DNA from: Iodobacter violaceini
GTDB lineage: Bacteria > Pseudomonadota > Gammaproteobacteria > Burkholderiales > Chitinibacteraceae
Direction: 5' to 3'
DNA length: 64,000 bases
Assembly (NCBI RefSeq): GCF_011601265.1
Contig: NZ_JAAOLX010000009.1
Span: 105,144 to 169,143, forward strand
Shown here: in pieces, positions 47,859 through 55,900 of the stretch
How positions within the stretch are numbered: the stretch's first letter is position 1
How the letters are laid out: every line of letters begins with the position of its first letter
Notes under the pieces: model-generated
Seen by the model: the letters and a program-made list of their open reading frames with translations, nothing else
Databases searched by the model: none
Told to the model about the DNA's origin: nothing
Program-made: the position numbers and the translations under genes

Positions 47859-48790
47859 GGAAACACCGTAACCGGCTGGCCGGGATGCAAAGCCTTGGGG
47901 TTTTCAAGTGCGGCCTCAAGGCGATAAACCAATTTGCTGCGTGTTTGCTCGCTGTAAATCACCGGTGGGGTGTATTCAGCAAGGGCAGAAATATAATCCA
48001 CTTTGGCCAGGATTTGAGCGGCGCACTGATCGCAAGTGGCCTTGATTGGCTGGCCAAGTTTAAATTGGCTTAAGGCGCTTTCCGGCACAAAAAAACGCAG
48101 CTTAATCTGCTCTGGCGGCAACAGCTTAACCACGGGCGCACCGGCTTTAACCCATTCGCCCTCCCTGTAAAGCGTGTCCACCACCAGGGCGGATTTGGGC
48201 GAAGCCACGCTTTTTTGCTCTACCAGCCACCTGGCTTGCTGCAAGGCGGCCTCAGCAGCTGACCATTGCGCCCTGGCGGCTTTGAGCTGCTGATCGCGGG
48301 CTGGAAGCGCTGCAACCTGCTGTTGATTTTGTAATTCGCGCACACGGGCGGCGCTGCTTTCAGCGGCGGCAAGCGCCTCATCCGTCTGAGCTTGCGAAAC
48401 GGCGTGCTCGGCATAGAGCTGGCTGATGCGATTTTTTTGCCGTAAAGCATCATGTGCGGTGGCTCGGGCCTGAATCAGCTGCTCGGCAATCACAGCGATT
48501 TCCGGGGCGCGTTTTCCAGACTGCAAATCCTGCCATTGCGAATGCGCGGCCTCAGCCTGCTGCTGTGCCTGATTTTGGGCGGCCATTTCTTTTTCGGCAT
48601 CTAAGGCAAATAAGGGCGCTTTGGCAGGAACCTGCTGGCCCCGCTTCACCCAAAGCTGATCGAGTCGTCCTGCCTGAGAAGAAGCGATGTACACATAATC
48701 CCCTTCCGCATAGCCCTGATAGCTGGCCCGCTCTGGCGCGCTGCATCCGGCCAGCAGCAAAACCAAGCCGTAAACCCAAGATGGCCGCAT
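47855..48790 (-). CDS. HlyD-family membrane fusion lipoprotein
   Basis: About 311 residues from MRPSWVYGLVLLLAGCS; the lipobox LLAGC makes it a lipoprotein. A biotinyl-lipoyl-like half (YVYIASSQAGRLDQLWVKRG), a long coiled coil at about 65-190 rich in Ala and Gln, and a second lipoyl and barrel part (EWVKAGAPVVKLLPPEQIKL) follow. It links the ABC pump to an outer-membrane channel. The frame is open 18 codons further, but those lack the signal features. Confidence 0.88.
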   Translation of the reverse strand: MRPSWVYGLVLLLAGCSAPERASYQGYAEGDYVYIASSQAGRLDQLWVKRGQQVPAKAPLFALDAEKEMAAQNQAQQQAEAAHSQWQDLQSGKRAPEIAVIAEQLIQARATAHDALRQKNRISQLYAEHAVSQAQTDEALAAAESSAARVRELQNQQQVAALPARDQQLKAARAQWSAAEAALQQARWLVEQKSVASPKSALVVDTLYREGEWVKAGAPVVKLLPPEQIKLRFFVPESALSQFKLGQPIKATCDQCAAQILAKVDYISALAEYTPPVIYSEQTRSKLVYRLEAALENPKALHPGQPVTVFP

Positions 48791-48882
48791 ACGTATCCCT
48801 GTGAAAACTTTCTTCAGACTAGACCTTACACCAAAGAAAGTCATAGCAACTGCGATGGCGTCAAGCTATCCTCTCAGGCCCA

Positions 48883-48924
48883 TAAAAAAAGGTGCAAGAA
48901 AAATCATTTTCTTTGCACCTTTTT
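48883..48924 (-). terminator. Terminator of prmB
   Basis: AAAAAAAGGTGCAAGAAAA pairs with TTTTCTTTGCACCTTTTTT, a long stem with A and T runs on both sides, about 25 bases after the prmB stop. Confidence 0.88.
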
Positions 48925-48948
48925 TAAAACAAATGGCAAATAAGCCGT

Positions 48949-49857
48949 TTACATCCCCGCCTCTGCCAGCATTTCACGCGTCAGCAAGAATACAAAACCA
49001 TCACCGCTTTCGGTATCCAGCCACACAAAAGGCAGCTCTGGGAAGCTGGCTTCCAGCTCATCGCGGTTGTGGCCGATTTCTACCACCAGCACGCCCAGCG
49101 GATTCAGGAAGCGAGTCGCTTCTTCCAGAATACGGCGGGTAATATCCAAACCATCTTCACCGCTGCCTAAGGCCATTTCTGGCTCGTGCAGGTATTCTGG
49201 TGGCAGCTCTTCTACAGAATGCGCGTCTACATAAGGCGGATTAGAAATAATCAGATCGTAGAGCTCGCCCTCCACTGCGCTGAATAAATCAGAATCCATC
49301 AGATCAATGCGCTCACCCAGGCTGTATTCCAGCACATTGATTTCGGCCACATCCAGCGCATCCGGCGATAAATCCAGCGCATCAATCGCCGCATCCGGGA
49401 AGGCATCGGCCATCACAATCGCAAGGCAACCCGAGCCGGTACACAGATCCATCGCACGGTGAATCAGCTCAGGGTATTCAATCCACGGTGTTAAGCCGCC
49501 TTCACGGATAATCTCGGCAATAAACGAGCGCGGTACGATGGTGCGCTCATCCACATAAAATTTATACTCGCCCAGCCACGCTTCCTTGGTTAAGTAAGCA
49601 GCTGGTTTGCGGGTTTCTACGCGCTCTTTTAATACCGCCAGCACTTGCGTTAATTCTTCTGGCAGTAATTTTGCGTCGTACATGGGCTCTAAGCGATCAA
49701 GCGGCAATTTCAGCGTGGCTAAAATCAGATAAGCCGCTTCATCCCATGCGTTGTCAGTACCATGGCCATAAAACAATTCGGCCGCGTTGAAACGGCTGAC
49801 CGCAAAGCGATGTAAGTCGCGCACGGTGGTTAAGTATTGCGAAGCGTGATCAAACAT
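48949..49857 (-). CDS. prmB: Ribosomal protein L3 glutamine methyltransferase
   Basis: Methylates a glutamine of ribosomal protein L3. 302 residues. It has the S-adenosylmethionine site MDLCTGSGCLAIVMA and the HemK-type catalytic motif NPPYVDAHS. The N-terminal helical part (RDLHRFAVSRFN, then FYGHGTDNAWDEAAYL) separates PrmB from PrmC. Monocistronic, divergent from rhlE. Confidence 0.94.
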   Translation of the reverse strand: MFDHASQYLTTVRDLHRFAVSRFNAAELFYGHGTDNAWDEAAYLILATLKLPLDRLEPMYDAKLLPEELTQVLAVLKERVETRKPAAYLTKEAWLGEYKFYVDERTIVPRSFIAEIIREGGLTPWIEYPELIHRAMDLCTGSGCLAIVMADAFPDAAIDALDLSPDALDVAEINVLEYSLGERIDLMDSDLFSAVEGELYDLIISNPPYVDAHSVEELPPEYLHEPEMALGSGEDGLDITRRILEEATRFLNPLGVLVVEIGHNRDELEASFPELPFVWLDTESGDGFVFLLTREMLAEAGM

Positions 49858-50013
49858 TGCGCTATTCCGTCAGGTTTAAATATGGGCGTTAGTTTAACCG
49901 ATTGGCGGACTTAGAGCCTGTTTCACTGTTGTCCGATGGTCGGTCAGGGTATGCAGCGGGCCTCGCTTCGTGTAAATTGGAACGTTGTTCTTATTTTTCG
50001 GAAAGAAACACGC

Positions 50014-51390
50014 ATGACATTCGCATCGCTCGGGCTGGCTCCGGAAGTGCTCAAGGCAGTCGCCGAGCAAGGTTATGAACATCCGACGCTGATTCAAGCG
50101 CAGGCCATCCCTGTCATTCTGTCCGGACGCGACGTTCTCGGTGCAGCACAAACAGGCACCGGTAAAACAGCTGCGTTTACTTTACCGATACTCACCAAAC
50201 TTGCTAAACACGCGAACACCAGCGCGTCTCCTGCCCGCCACCCCATCCGTGTATTGATTCTTACACCGACCCGCGAGCTGGCCGATCAGGTTTCTGAAAG
50301 CGTCACCACCTACAGCAAGCACATGCCGCTGCGCAGCCATGTGGTGTTTGGTGGCATGGATATTAAAGCTCAAATCCCAAAACTGCGGGAAGGCGTTGAA
50401 ATCCTTGTCGCTACTCCTGGGCGTTTACTCGATCATATCCAGCAAAAATCGGTTAATTTATCGCAGGTTGAAATTCTGATCCTCGATGAAGCCGATCGTA
50501 TGCTCGATATGGGTTTTATTCTGGATATCCGCAAGATTTTTGAGCTGTGCACTACGCGCAAGCAAACGCTGCTGTTTTCAGCAACCTTTGCGCCAGAAAT
50601 CAAAAAGCTGGCTGAAGACTTTATGCACGACCCTGAAGTCATCGAAGTTGCGCGCCAGAATTCAGCCAATGAATCGGTGAAGCAAGAGCTGCACCCGGTA
50701 GAAAACAGCCGCAAAAAAGCCCTCGTTGCCCATCTGATCCGCACCCACAATATGGGGCAGGTTATTGTATTTTGCCGCACCAAAATTGGCGCAGAGCAAT
50801 TGGGCCGCGAGCTGAAACGCGCAGGTTTTTCCGCCGAAGCCATTCATGGTGACCGCACACAGCAATCTCGCTTAGAAACGCTGGCTGCATTTAAAGACGG
50901 CACGCTTAAAGTATTGGTGGCCACCGATGTGGCCGCACGCGGGCTGGATATTAGCGAGCTGCCCTTTGTGATTAACTTTGAGCTGCCAACCAATCCGGAA
51001 GACTATGTTCACCGCATTGGCCGTACCGGCCGCGCAGGTGCCTCAGGGATTGCCATTTCTCTGGTGGCCCCGGAAGAAGAGAAAGCTTACCTTGGCATTC
51101 AAAAAATGCTCAAACGTGATCTGCCTCTGATTCCGGTTCCGGGCTTCTCGCCAGGCACTGTACCGCTCGAAACCGCTCCTCAGCCAGGCCGCGGACGCGA
51201 CCGTATTCCTGCTGCACGCTCTGCTGCTGCACCTGTTGCAGCACTAACCCGCAATATGAATACGCCGCCAAACAGCCGTGCCCGCGCACAAAGCTACGAC
51301 GAAATGCCGGATGCTCCACTGTCTAAGCTTAAGCGTGCACCGCAAATTGCCGCGCTCTTTTTGCCGCCAAAGTATCAGGTCACTAACTAA
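50014..51390 (+). CDS. rhlE: DEAD-box ATP-dependent RNA helicase RhlE
   Basis: 458 residues from MTFASLGLAPEVLKAVAEQG. All motifs are present: Q motif HPTLIQAQAIPV, AQTGTGKTAAF, PTRELADQ, ILDEADRMLDMGF, SAT and HRIGRTGRAG. The RhlE group works in ribosome maturation and RNA turnover. GGAAAG precedes the start; an in-frame ATG at 49936 lacks a site and adds an atypical leader. The short C-terminal tail is proline- and arginine-rich. Confidence 0.94.
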   Translation: MTFASLGLAPEVLKAVAEQGYEHPTLIQAQAIPVILSGRDVLGAAQTGTGKTAAFTLPILTKLAKHANTSASPARHPIRVLILTPTRELADQVSESVTTYSKHMPLRSHVVFGGMDIKAQIPKLREGVEILVATPGRLLDHIQQKSVNLSQVEILILDEADRMLDMGFILDIRKIFELCTTRKQTLLFSATFAPEIKKLAEDFMHDPEVIEVARQNSANESVKQELHPVENSRKKALVAHLIRTHNMGQVIVFCRTKIGAEQLGRELKRAGFSAEAIHGDRTQQSRLETLAAFKDGTLKVLVATDVAARGLDISELPFVINFELPTNPEDYVHRIGRTGRAGASGIAISLVAPEEEKAYLGIQKMLKRDLPLIPVPGFSPGTVPLETAPQPGRGRDRIPAARSAAAPVAALTRNMNTPPNSRARAQSYDEMPDAPLSKLKRAPQIAALFLPPKYQVTN

Positions 51391-51397
51391 GCAAGCC

Positions 51398-51832
51398 ATG
51401 AATGATTTTTCCCAACGCTGGACCACAAGACTGCATGAGGGCTTTCCTCTCTTAAAAGCCATGCAGGTTCAGCTATTGGGAGATCAATCCGGCTGGCAGC
51501 TTACTGCGCCCTACGGCCCCAATCAAAACGATCATCACAGCGCATTTGGCGGCAGCATCAGCACGCTGGCCACTATCGCTGGCTGGTTGTGGGTTTCAGA
51601 ATTAGCAGGGCCCGGTGTGAATGTAGTCATTCAAACTGGCAACACCCATTTTTTAAGCCCCTTGCAGGCTGACCTGATCGCACACGTATGCCCGCCAGAA
51701 GCCAGCCAGACCGCACGTTTTTTGCATACACTGCAACGTAAAGGGCGCGCCAGAATGGCACTGGAAATCACCGTGGGCGATGCAGCGGGTCTGATTGCGG
51801 CGCGATTTAATGCTCAGTATGTAGCAGGCTGA
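51398..51832 (+). CDS. YiiD-type thioesterase domain protein
   Basis: 144 residues with a hotdog fold of the YiiD C-terminal type: HHSAFGGSISTLATIAGW is the active-site helix, followed by VVIQTGNTHFLSPL and RARMALEITV. In E. coli this domain is fused to an acetyltransferase; here it stands alone. It begins 7 bases after the rhlE stop, so they may share a transcript. Upstream in-frame codons overlap rhlE and are not favoured. Confidence 0.85.
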   Translation: MNDFSQRWTTRLHEGFPLLKAMQVQLLGDQSGWQLTAPYGPNQNDHHSAFGGSISTLATIAGWLWVSELAGPGVNVVIQTGNTHFLSPLQADLIAHVCPPEASQTARFLHTLQRKGRARMALEITVGDAAGLIAARFNAQYVAG

Positions 51833-51904
51833 TGTTTCAGGCGCCTTGCGGGCAGAAAAAAATTAAAGTACATTGAGCCTTCCCCCATTCTTATTGCCAA
51901 AGTA

Positions 51905-52018
51905 ATGATGATGCAAACTACCCCACTCATCCAGACAACAGCCCCGCTGCTGTGCCGGCACGTGGTATGCATCAATCTGCCTGGCAATAATAAACCGAAG
52001 AAACAGCTGTCCCTCTGA
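51905..52018 (+). CDS. Possible leader peptide before dapA
   Basis: 37 codons opening with three ATGs in a row. The product has CRHVVC in its middle and ends KPKKQLSL. Its stop codon lies in the left arm of a hairpin that competes with a second hairpin (52029-52055). Three lysines near its end would suit lysine sensing, but two cysteines and the RHVV stretch allow other cues. No family recognised; coding potential unproven. Confidence 0.35.
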   Translation: MMMQTTPLIQTTAPLLCRHVVCINLPGNNKPKKQLSL

Positions 52019-52055
52019 CGGAGCAGCCTTCCCGTCAGACGACAGCCGACGGGAA
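52015..52055 (+). promoter_or_regulatory. Two mutually exclusive hairpins upstream of dapA
   Basis: Hairpin 1: CTGACGG (52015-52021) with CCGTCAG (52032-52038). Hairpin 2: TTCCCGTC (52029-52036) with GACGGGAA (52048-52055). They share bases 52032-52036, so only one can form. There is no T-run after hairpin 2, so control of translation, mRNA stability or Rho access is more likely than intrinsic termination. Confidence 0.45.
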
Positions 52056-52143
52056 TCAGTAAATCAATCCACCTCATTTATTCCCTGAGCGCTTCAAGTC
52101 TGAAGGTTTGGCCTCCCATGGTTTCGCGCACAGGAGCAAGAAT

Positions 52144-53019
52144 ATGACCGGGTTTTCTGGTATTTGGGTCCCCATGGTGACCCCCTTTTTCAATGGGCAA
52201 GTTGATCTGGCCGCCGCCAGCCGCCTCGCAAAGCATTTAGAAGAGCAAGGCGCAGATGGGCTTATCGTCTGCGGCACCACGGGTGAATCCGCCACGCTTT
52301 CCCAAACTGAACAGCATCAGCTGCTCGCTGCTGTTATCCAGGCAGTCAGCAAGAATTACCCTGTAGCCTTTGGCATCAGCGGCAACAATACCGCAGAGGT
52401 GATTGAAGCTGCAGCAGCACTGAATGATATCCCTATTGCCGCACTGTTAGTTTCTGCCCCCTATTATGTAAGGCCATCCCAGTCAGGGATTTTGCAGCAT
52501 TTTGAAGCCATTGCTGCCGCCAGCCGGCACCCTGTAATTATTTATAATATTCCCTACCGCACCGGCGTAGCCATAGAGCTGGCCACCATTAAAGCACTTA
52601 GTCTTAATCCACAATTTGCAGCCATTAAAGAAAGTGGCGGCGGACAAATAGAAGCTATTTATCAAATTATTAATGAAACCCCGCTTAAATTTCTAAGTGG
52701 TGAAGATCATCTTATTTTTATTACCAGCTGTATGGGTGGCCACGGTGCAATTGCTGCGGCCGCGCATATCCGGCCTGATTTGTATAAAAAGATGCTGCGC
52801 TATATCCAGGAAGGTAATTTAGCCGCAGCCAGAATAATTGATCTGCAATTACGCCCGCTGATTAAGCTGTTATTTTCCGAACCCAACCCTGCAGTAATTA
52901 AAGCAGCACTGGCCATGCAGGGCTTAATACATGACGAGCTCCGCTTACCGATGACGCCTGCGTCAGCAGAAACGAAATCAAAATTAAGCACGCTGCTCGC
53001 TGAAATCAGTGCCATTTAG
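52144..53019 (+). CDS. dapA: 4-hydroxy-tetrahydrodipicolinate synthase
   Basis: First committed step to lysine and diaminopimelate: pyruvate plus aspartate semialdehyde. 291 residues. Schiff-base Lys162 (AAIKESGG), Thr45/Thr46 (CGTTGES), Tyr134 and Arg139 (YNIPYRTG) match the E. coli set shifted by one. The Arg in YRTG supports DapA rather than sialate or keto-acid lyases. AGGAG at 52132 fixes the ATG at 52144; the frame is open upstream to 52108. No other dap genes are near, and a second copy elsewhere is possible. Confidence 0.92.
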   Translation: MTGFSGIWVPMVTPFFNGQVDLAAASRLAKHLEEQGADGLIVCGTTGESATLSQTEQHQLLAAVIQAVSKNYPVAFGISGNNTAEVIEAAAALNDIPIAALLVSAPYYVRPSQSGILQHFEAIAAASRHPVIIYNIPYRTGVAIELATIKALSLNPQFAAIKESGGGQIEAIYQIINETPLKFLSGEDHLIFITSCMGGHGAIAAAAHIRPDLYKKMLRYIQEGNLAAARIIDLQLRPLIKLLFSEPNPAVIKAALAMQGLIHDELRLPMTPASAETKSKLSTLLAEISAI

Positions 53020-53028
53020 CATCTGCAT

Positions 53029-53061
53029 AAAAAAAGCACTTATTGTGTATAAGTGCTTTTT
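53029..53061. terminator. Bidirectional terminator between dapA and the solute-binding gene
   Basis: AAAAAAGCACTTAT, loop TGTGT and ATAAGTGCTTTTTT. It lies between two convergent stops, about 10 bases from each. Confidence 0.92.
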
Positions 53062-53068
53062 TCAACAG

Positions 53069-53821
53069 TTATTTCTGAGCGCCCCATTTTGCTTTAATTT
53101 GTTTTAACTTACCGTTATCAGCAACTATTTTATAGCCCTGCTCAAACTGGCTAAGCGCCCATAAGCCTTTGGGATGCTTAATACTAAAGCCAATAAATAC
53201 ATCTTGTTTGGTGCTTGGAAATATCGTTTCTACCTGGCCTGCCACGCCCGCGTTTTCTGCCCAATAACCAGGAATCTGTATTTCATTTGCCATGACCAGA
53301 GCAGCATCCAGGCTTTTGCCTGCCAATTGTTTTAAATTAATTTGCTCACTATTGCCCATCACAAAAATAATTCCTTTTTTAGGCAGCTGGCTGGCGCTTG
53401 GCGGATATTCATAGCCATTGACCACACCTATTTTTAAGCCAGGTTTGAGCTCTGCCTCGCTCTTTGCCGCAATAGGATTCGCTTTATTCTGAAAATAAAC
53501 CGGTGTAACCGTATAAAGCGGCACGCTGGGGAATTTGACTTTTCCATTCAATGCCGGCTCCCATGCCATATTAAAACAAGCAATAGCGCGAGCCTCTAAA
53601 ACCATATTTTTACAGCGCGCATAAGGCACAACTTTAAGCTTTGCTTCTATGCCAACTGCAGCATAAACAGCCACAATCAACTCATTGCTATAGCCTGTGC
53701 CATCTGCTTTAGAAAAAGGCTCTGCCGCATTTTCTACCATCAGCTCTACCACCGGCCCGGCAGAATAAGCGGATCCCATCAGCAGGCTGGCCAACGCCCC
53801 ACAACACATTAAACGCATCAC
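53069..53821 (-). CDS. Periplasmic solute-binding protein (family 3 type)
   Basis: 250 residues with a signal peptide (MMRLMCCGALASLLMGSAYSA, cleaved near 21). It has the amino-acid-binding fold: ENAAEPFSKADGTGYSNELI near the start and the hinge GVVNGYEYPP. No permease or ATPase genes are adjacent, so it may be an orphan binding protein or sensor. Ligand unknown. Two nearby Met codons give alternative starts. Confidence 0.82.
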   Translation of the reverse strand: MMRLMCCGALASLLMGSAYSAGPVVELMVENAAEPFSKADGTGYSNELIVAVYAAVGIEAKLKVVPYARCKNMVLEARAIACFNMAWEPALNGKVKFPSVPLYTVTPVYFQNKANPIAAKSEAELKPGLKIGVVNGYEYPPSASQLPKKGIIFVMGNSEQINLKQLAGKSLDAALVMANEIQIPGYWAENAGVAGQVETIFPSTKQDVFIGFSIKHPKGLWALSQFEQGYKIVADNGKLKQIKAKWGAQK

Positions 53822-54062
53822 GCCACCCCGCGTATTATTCCAAATCTAAATTTAGTTACATTCTGAGGCTTAGCTTTATATCTGCAGGGATTGCCAGACA
53901 AGCGAAGCTGCAGTTTCCACCTTGCTTTCAGCAGTGAATGCCCTTTTTTAAAGTATATTTAGTTCTTAAATACTGAATTAAATAAAGAAAAATGCGCAAT
54001 CTCATTGACATGCCATTTTATGGCATTAAGATACGCCCATTAGTAAATCAGGATTTAATGAT

Positions 54063-55142
54063 ATGCAATTAACCCGTATAGCACTGCTTCTGAATTTCGC
54101 TATCGCAGGCTATACGCAAGCCTCGGTGCTTGATTTGGGTGCAGCTCATGCATACAGCGGTTTTTTCTTTGCAGATGTCAATATGGCGGCTTACGCAGAA
54201 GGGCGTCTGGCAGTGGGCGGCAATTTAAATGCCGGATTTGACGTGGGCTATCGCAATGCTCACGACTCCTCTGCCCCCACTCTTGTGGTGGCAGGCAATG
54301 TATTGCTGAGCACGGCATGGGGCAAGGCAGGCATTATCTCGAATGGCCCGGTCAAAAACACAGATACAAACACGAGTATTGGCCTTAGCCCCGCCAGCTG
54401 GGTGAGCAGAGGGCCTAATCGCCCCAACGGGTTGCAAATGGGCGATGTGGTCTATGGTGGCCAGCTCAACGCAGCAAGCTGGCAATATTCAGCAGCGGTT
54501 CAGAATCCCTCATTCATTGATTTTTCTGAAGCAAAAACTCAGCTCACTGCCTTGTCAAAAAAATTAGCCCAGCTGCCCTCAATCGGGCAATGGCGTGCAA
54601 TTGCCGAAGGCGTGGTGCTCAGTGGAAATGGCCAATCCGATTTACAAGTTTTTAACCTTGGCGATGCTGCTCTCACCAATGTTTACCTCAATAATATCAA
54701 GCCTGGCGCACATATCATCATCAACAGCACGCTGAGCAAAGTTGACTTTTCTGGCCATTATGGCGGAGAGCACGCAGATTCTGCTGACGCAATGGCAAAG
54801 CACCGCGATCGTATTATCTGGAATCTCAGCCATGCGCGGCAGATAAATATCAGTCGTTTTGTAAACGGCAGCGTGCTGGCCGTAAACGCCGATGTTATTG
54901 GCTCCGGCCATATAGAAGGCACACTGATTGCCAATTCGCTGAGCAATGGCAATTTAGAATTAGGCTACGAGCCATTTCAAGCAATGATCATGCCCTCGCC
55001 AATCCCAGAGCCAGAATGCTACGCACTGATAAGCTTTGGGCTGGCAAGCATCGTCATGGGGCTTCGCCGTAAAAAACAGAGCAAATACCTGGCTGAATTA
55101 ACTTACAGAGCTCAAGTCAACACCCTTTCCGGATGCGTATAG
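54063..55142 (+). CDS. Choice-of-anchor A protein with PEP-CTERM sorting signal
   Basis: 359 residues. Signal peptide 1-20 (cut near YTQAS), a choice-of-anchor A domain at about 22-300 (YSGFFFADVNMAAYAEGRLAVGG cluster, VVYGGQLN, NVYLNNIKPGAHIIIN, RFVNGSVLAVNADVIGSGHIEGTLIA by parts), then the sorting tail PIPEPECYALISFGLASIVM and GLRRKK. PEP-CTERM proteins are processed by exosortase and usually go to the surface or matrix; no exosortase is in the window. Unusually, 22 more residues follow the basic cluster, and the gene overlaps the end of fdhD by 31 bases. Confidence 0.85.
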   Translation: MQLTRIALLLNFAIAGYTQASVLDLGAAHAYSGFFFADVNMAAYAEGRLAVGGNLNAGFDVGYRNAHDSSAPTLVVAGNVLLSTAWGKAGIISNGPVKNTDTNTSIGLSPASWVSRGPNRPNGLQMGDVVYGGQLNAASWQYSAAVQNPSFIDFSEAKTQLTALSKKLAQLPSIGQWRAIAEGVVLSGNGQSDLQVFNLGDAALTNVYLNNIKPGAHIIINSTLSKVDFSGHYGGEHADSADAMAKHRDRIIWNLSHARQINISRFVNGSVLAVNADVIGSGHIEGTLIANSLSNGNLELGYEPFQAMIMPSPIPEPECYALISFGLASIVMGLRRKKQSKYLAELTYRAQVNTLSGCV

Positions 55143-55900
55143 ACAGTAAAACGCTGCCCGCGCACAAAGCCCAGCAGGGTGATATCAGCCAGCCTTGCCT
55201 GTTCAACAGCCAGATGGCTGGGGGCCGATATCGCAGCGATAACAGGCATTTGGGCACGGGCTGCTTTTTGGATAAGATCGTAAGAGAGGCGTGAAGTCAT
55301 CAGCAATACACCATCCGGCCTGTACCGCTTGCTGGCTAAATGGCCGATCAATTTATCTAAAGCATTATGGCGGCCCAGGTCTTCAAACACGGTTAACTGC
55401 CCTGCCGCCCACCAACCAGCGGCATGCACGCCGCCTGTTTGCTGGTTCATGGTTTGCAACTGACTCAAAGCCTGCATCCCGGCCAGAATAGCCTGCGGCT
55501 CAATTTGAAAATCGGATTCTATCGGTTGCGGTGCACGCATCACCTCAGCCAGCTGCTCACTGCCGCACAAGCCACAAGCAGTACGGCTTTGCAGATTACG
55601 GCGACGGCTGCGCAGCTTGGCGGCAAATTGATTGGGAATTTGCAAATGCGCCTCATAGCCATCGTGGCTGGCTCTGATTTCCACAGCCAGTATCTGGTAA
55701 TAGGCATCCACAATGCCCTCGCTCAGGCTAAAGCCAATGGCCAGTTGCTCCAGATGAAGCGGGCTGCACAGCATCACCAGATAGGCCACGCCGTTGTAAA
55801 CCAGAAGCAGCGGCACTTCTTCAGCCACCTGCTGCTCCAGCACTTGTAAGCCATCATCAGAATAAAAATGTGCTGTTACGGTTTGAATGCCCTCGCTCAT
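55112..55900 (-). CDS. fdhD: Formate dehydrogenase sulfur carrier FdhD
   Basis: Transfers sulfur from IscS to the molybdenum cofactor of formate-dehydrogenase-like enzymes. 262 residues. It has the cysteine loop TACGLCGSEQ near 149-158, GGVHAAGWW, FEDLGRHNALDKLIGH and LLMTSRLSYDLIQKAA. It overlaps the YdeP-like gene by 4 bases (ATGA) and probably serves that enzyme. Its 3' end runs against the PEP-CTERM gene on the other strand. Confidence 0.93.
   Translation of the reverse strand: MSEGIQTVTAHFYSDDGLQVLEQQVAEEVPLLLVYNGVAYLVMLCSPLHLEQLAIGFSLSEGIVDAYYQILAVEIRASHDGYEAHLQIPNQFAAKLRSRRRNLQSRTACGLCGSEQLAEVMRAPQPIESDFQIEPQAILAGMQALSQLQTMNQQTGGVHAAGWWAAGQLTVFEDLGRHNALDKLIGHLASKRYRPDGVLLMTSRLSYDLIQKAARAQMPVIAAISAPSHLAVEQARLADITLLGFVRGQRFTVYTHPERVLT

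Noticed and set aside
51814..52077. 87-residue frame on the minus strand before dapA
   Set aside because: It overlaps the end of the thioesterase gene and the hairpins, and looks like a shadow of the leader region; no ribosome-binding site or family.
52144..53019. N-acetylneuraminate lyase, which would pair with the sialidase-fold gene
   Set aside because: The YRTG arginine and overall motifs fit DapA, and the two genes are 7 kb apart with unrelated genes between.
55550..55600. CGLCGSE in FdhD resembles the peptide read from the CRISPR repeat
   Set aside because: Coincidence: the FdhD motif is its conserved cysteine loop and the nucleotide sequences differ.
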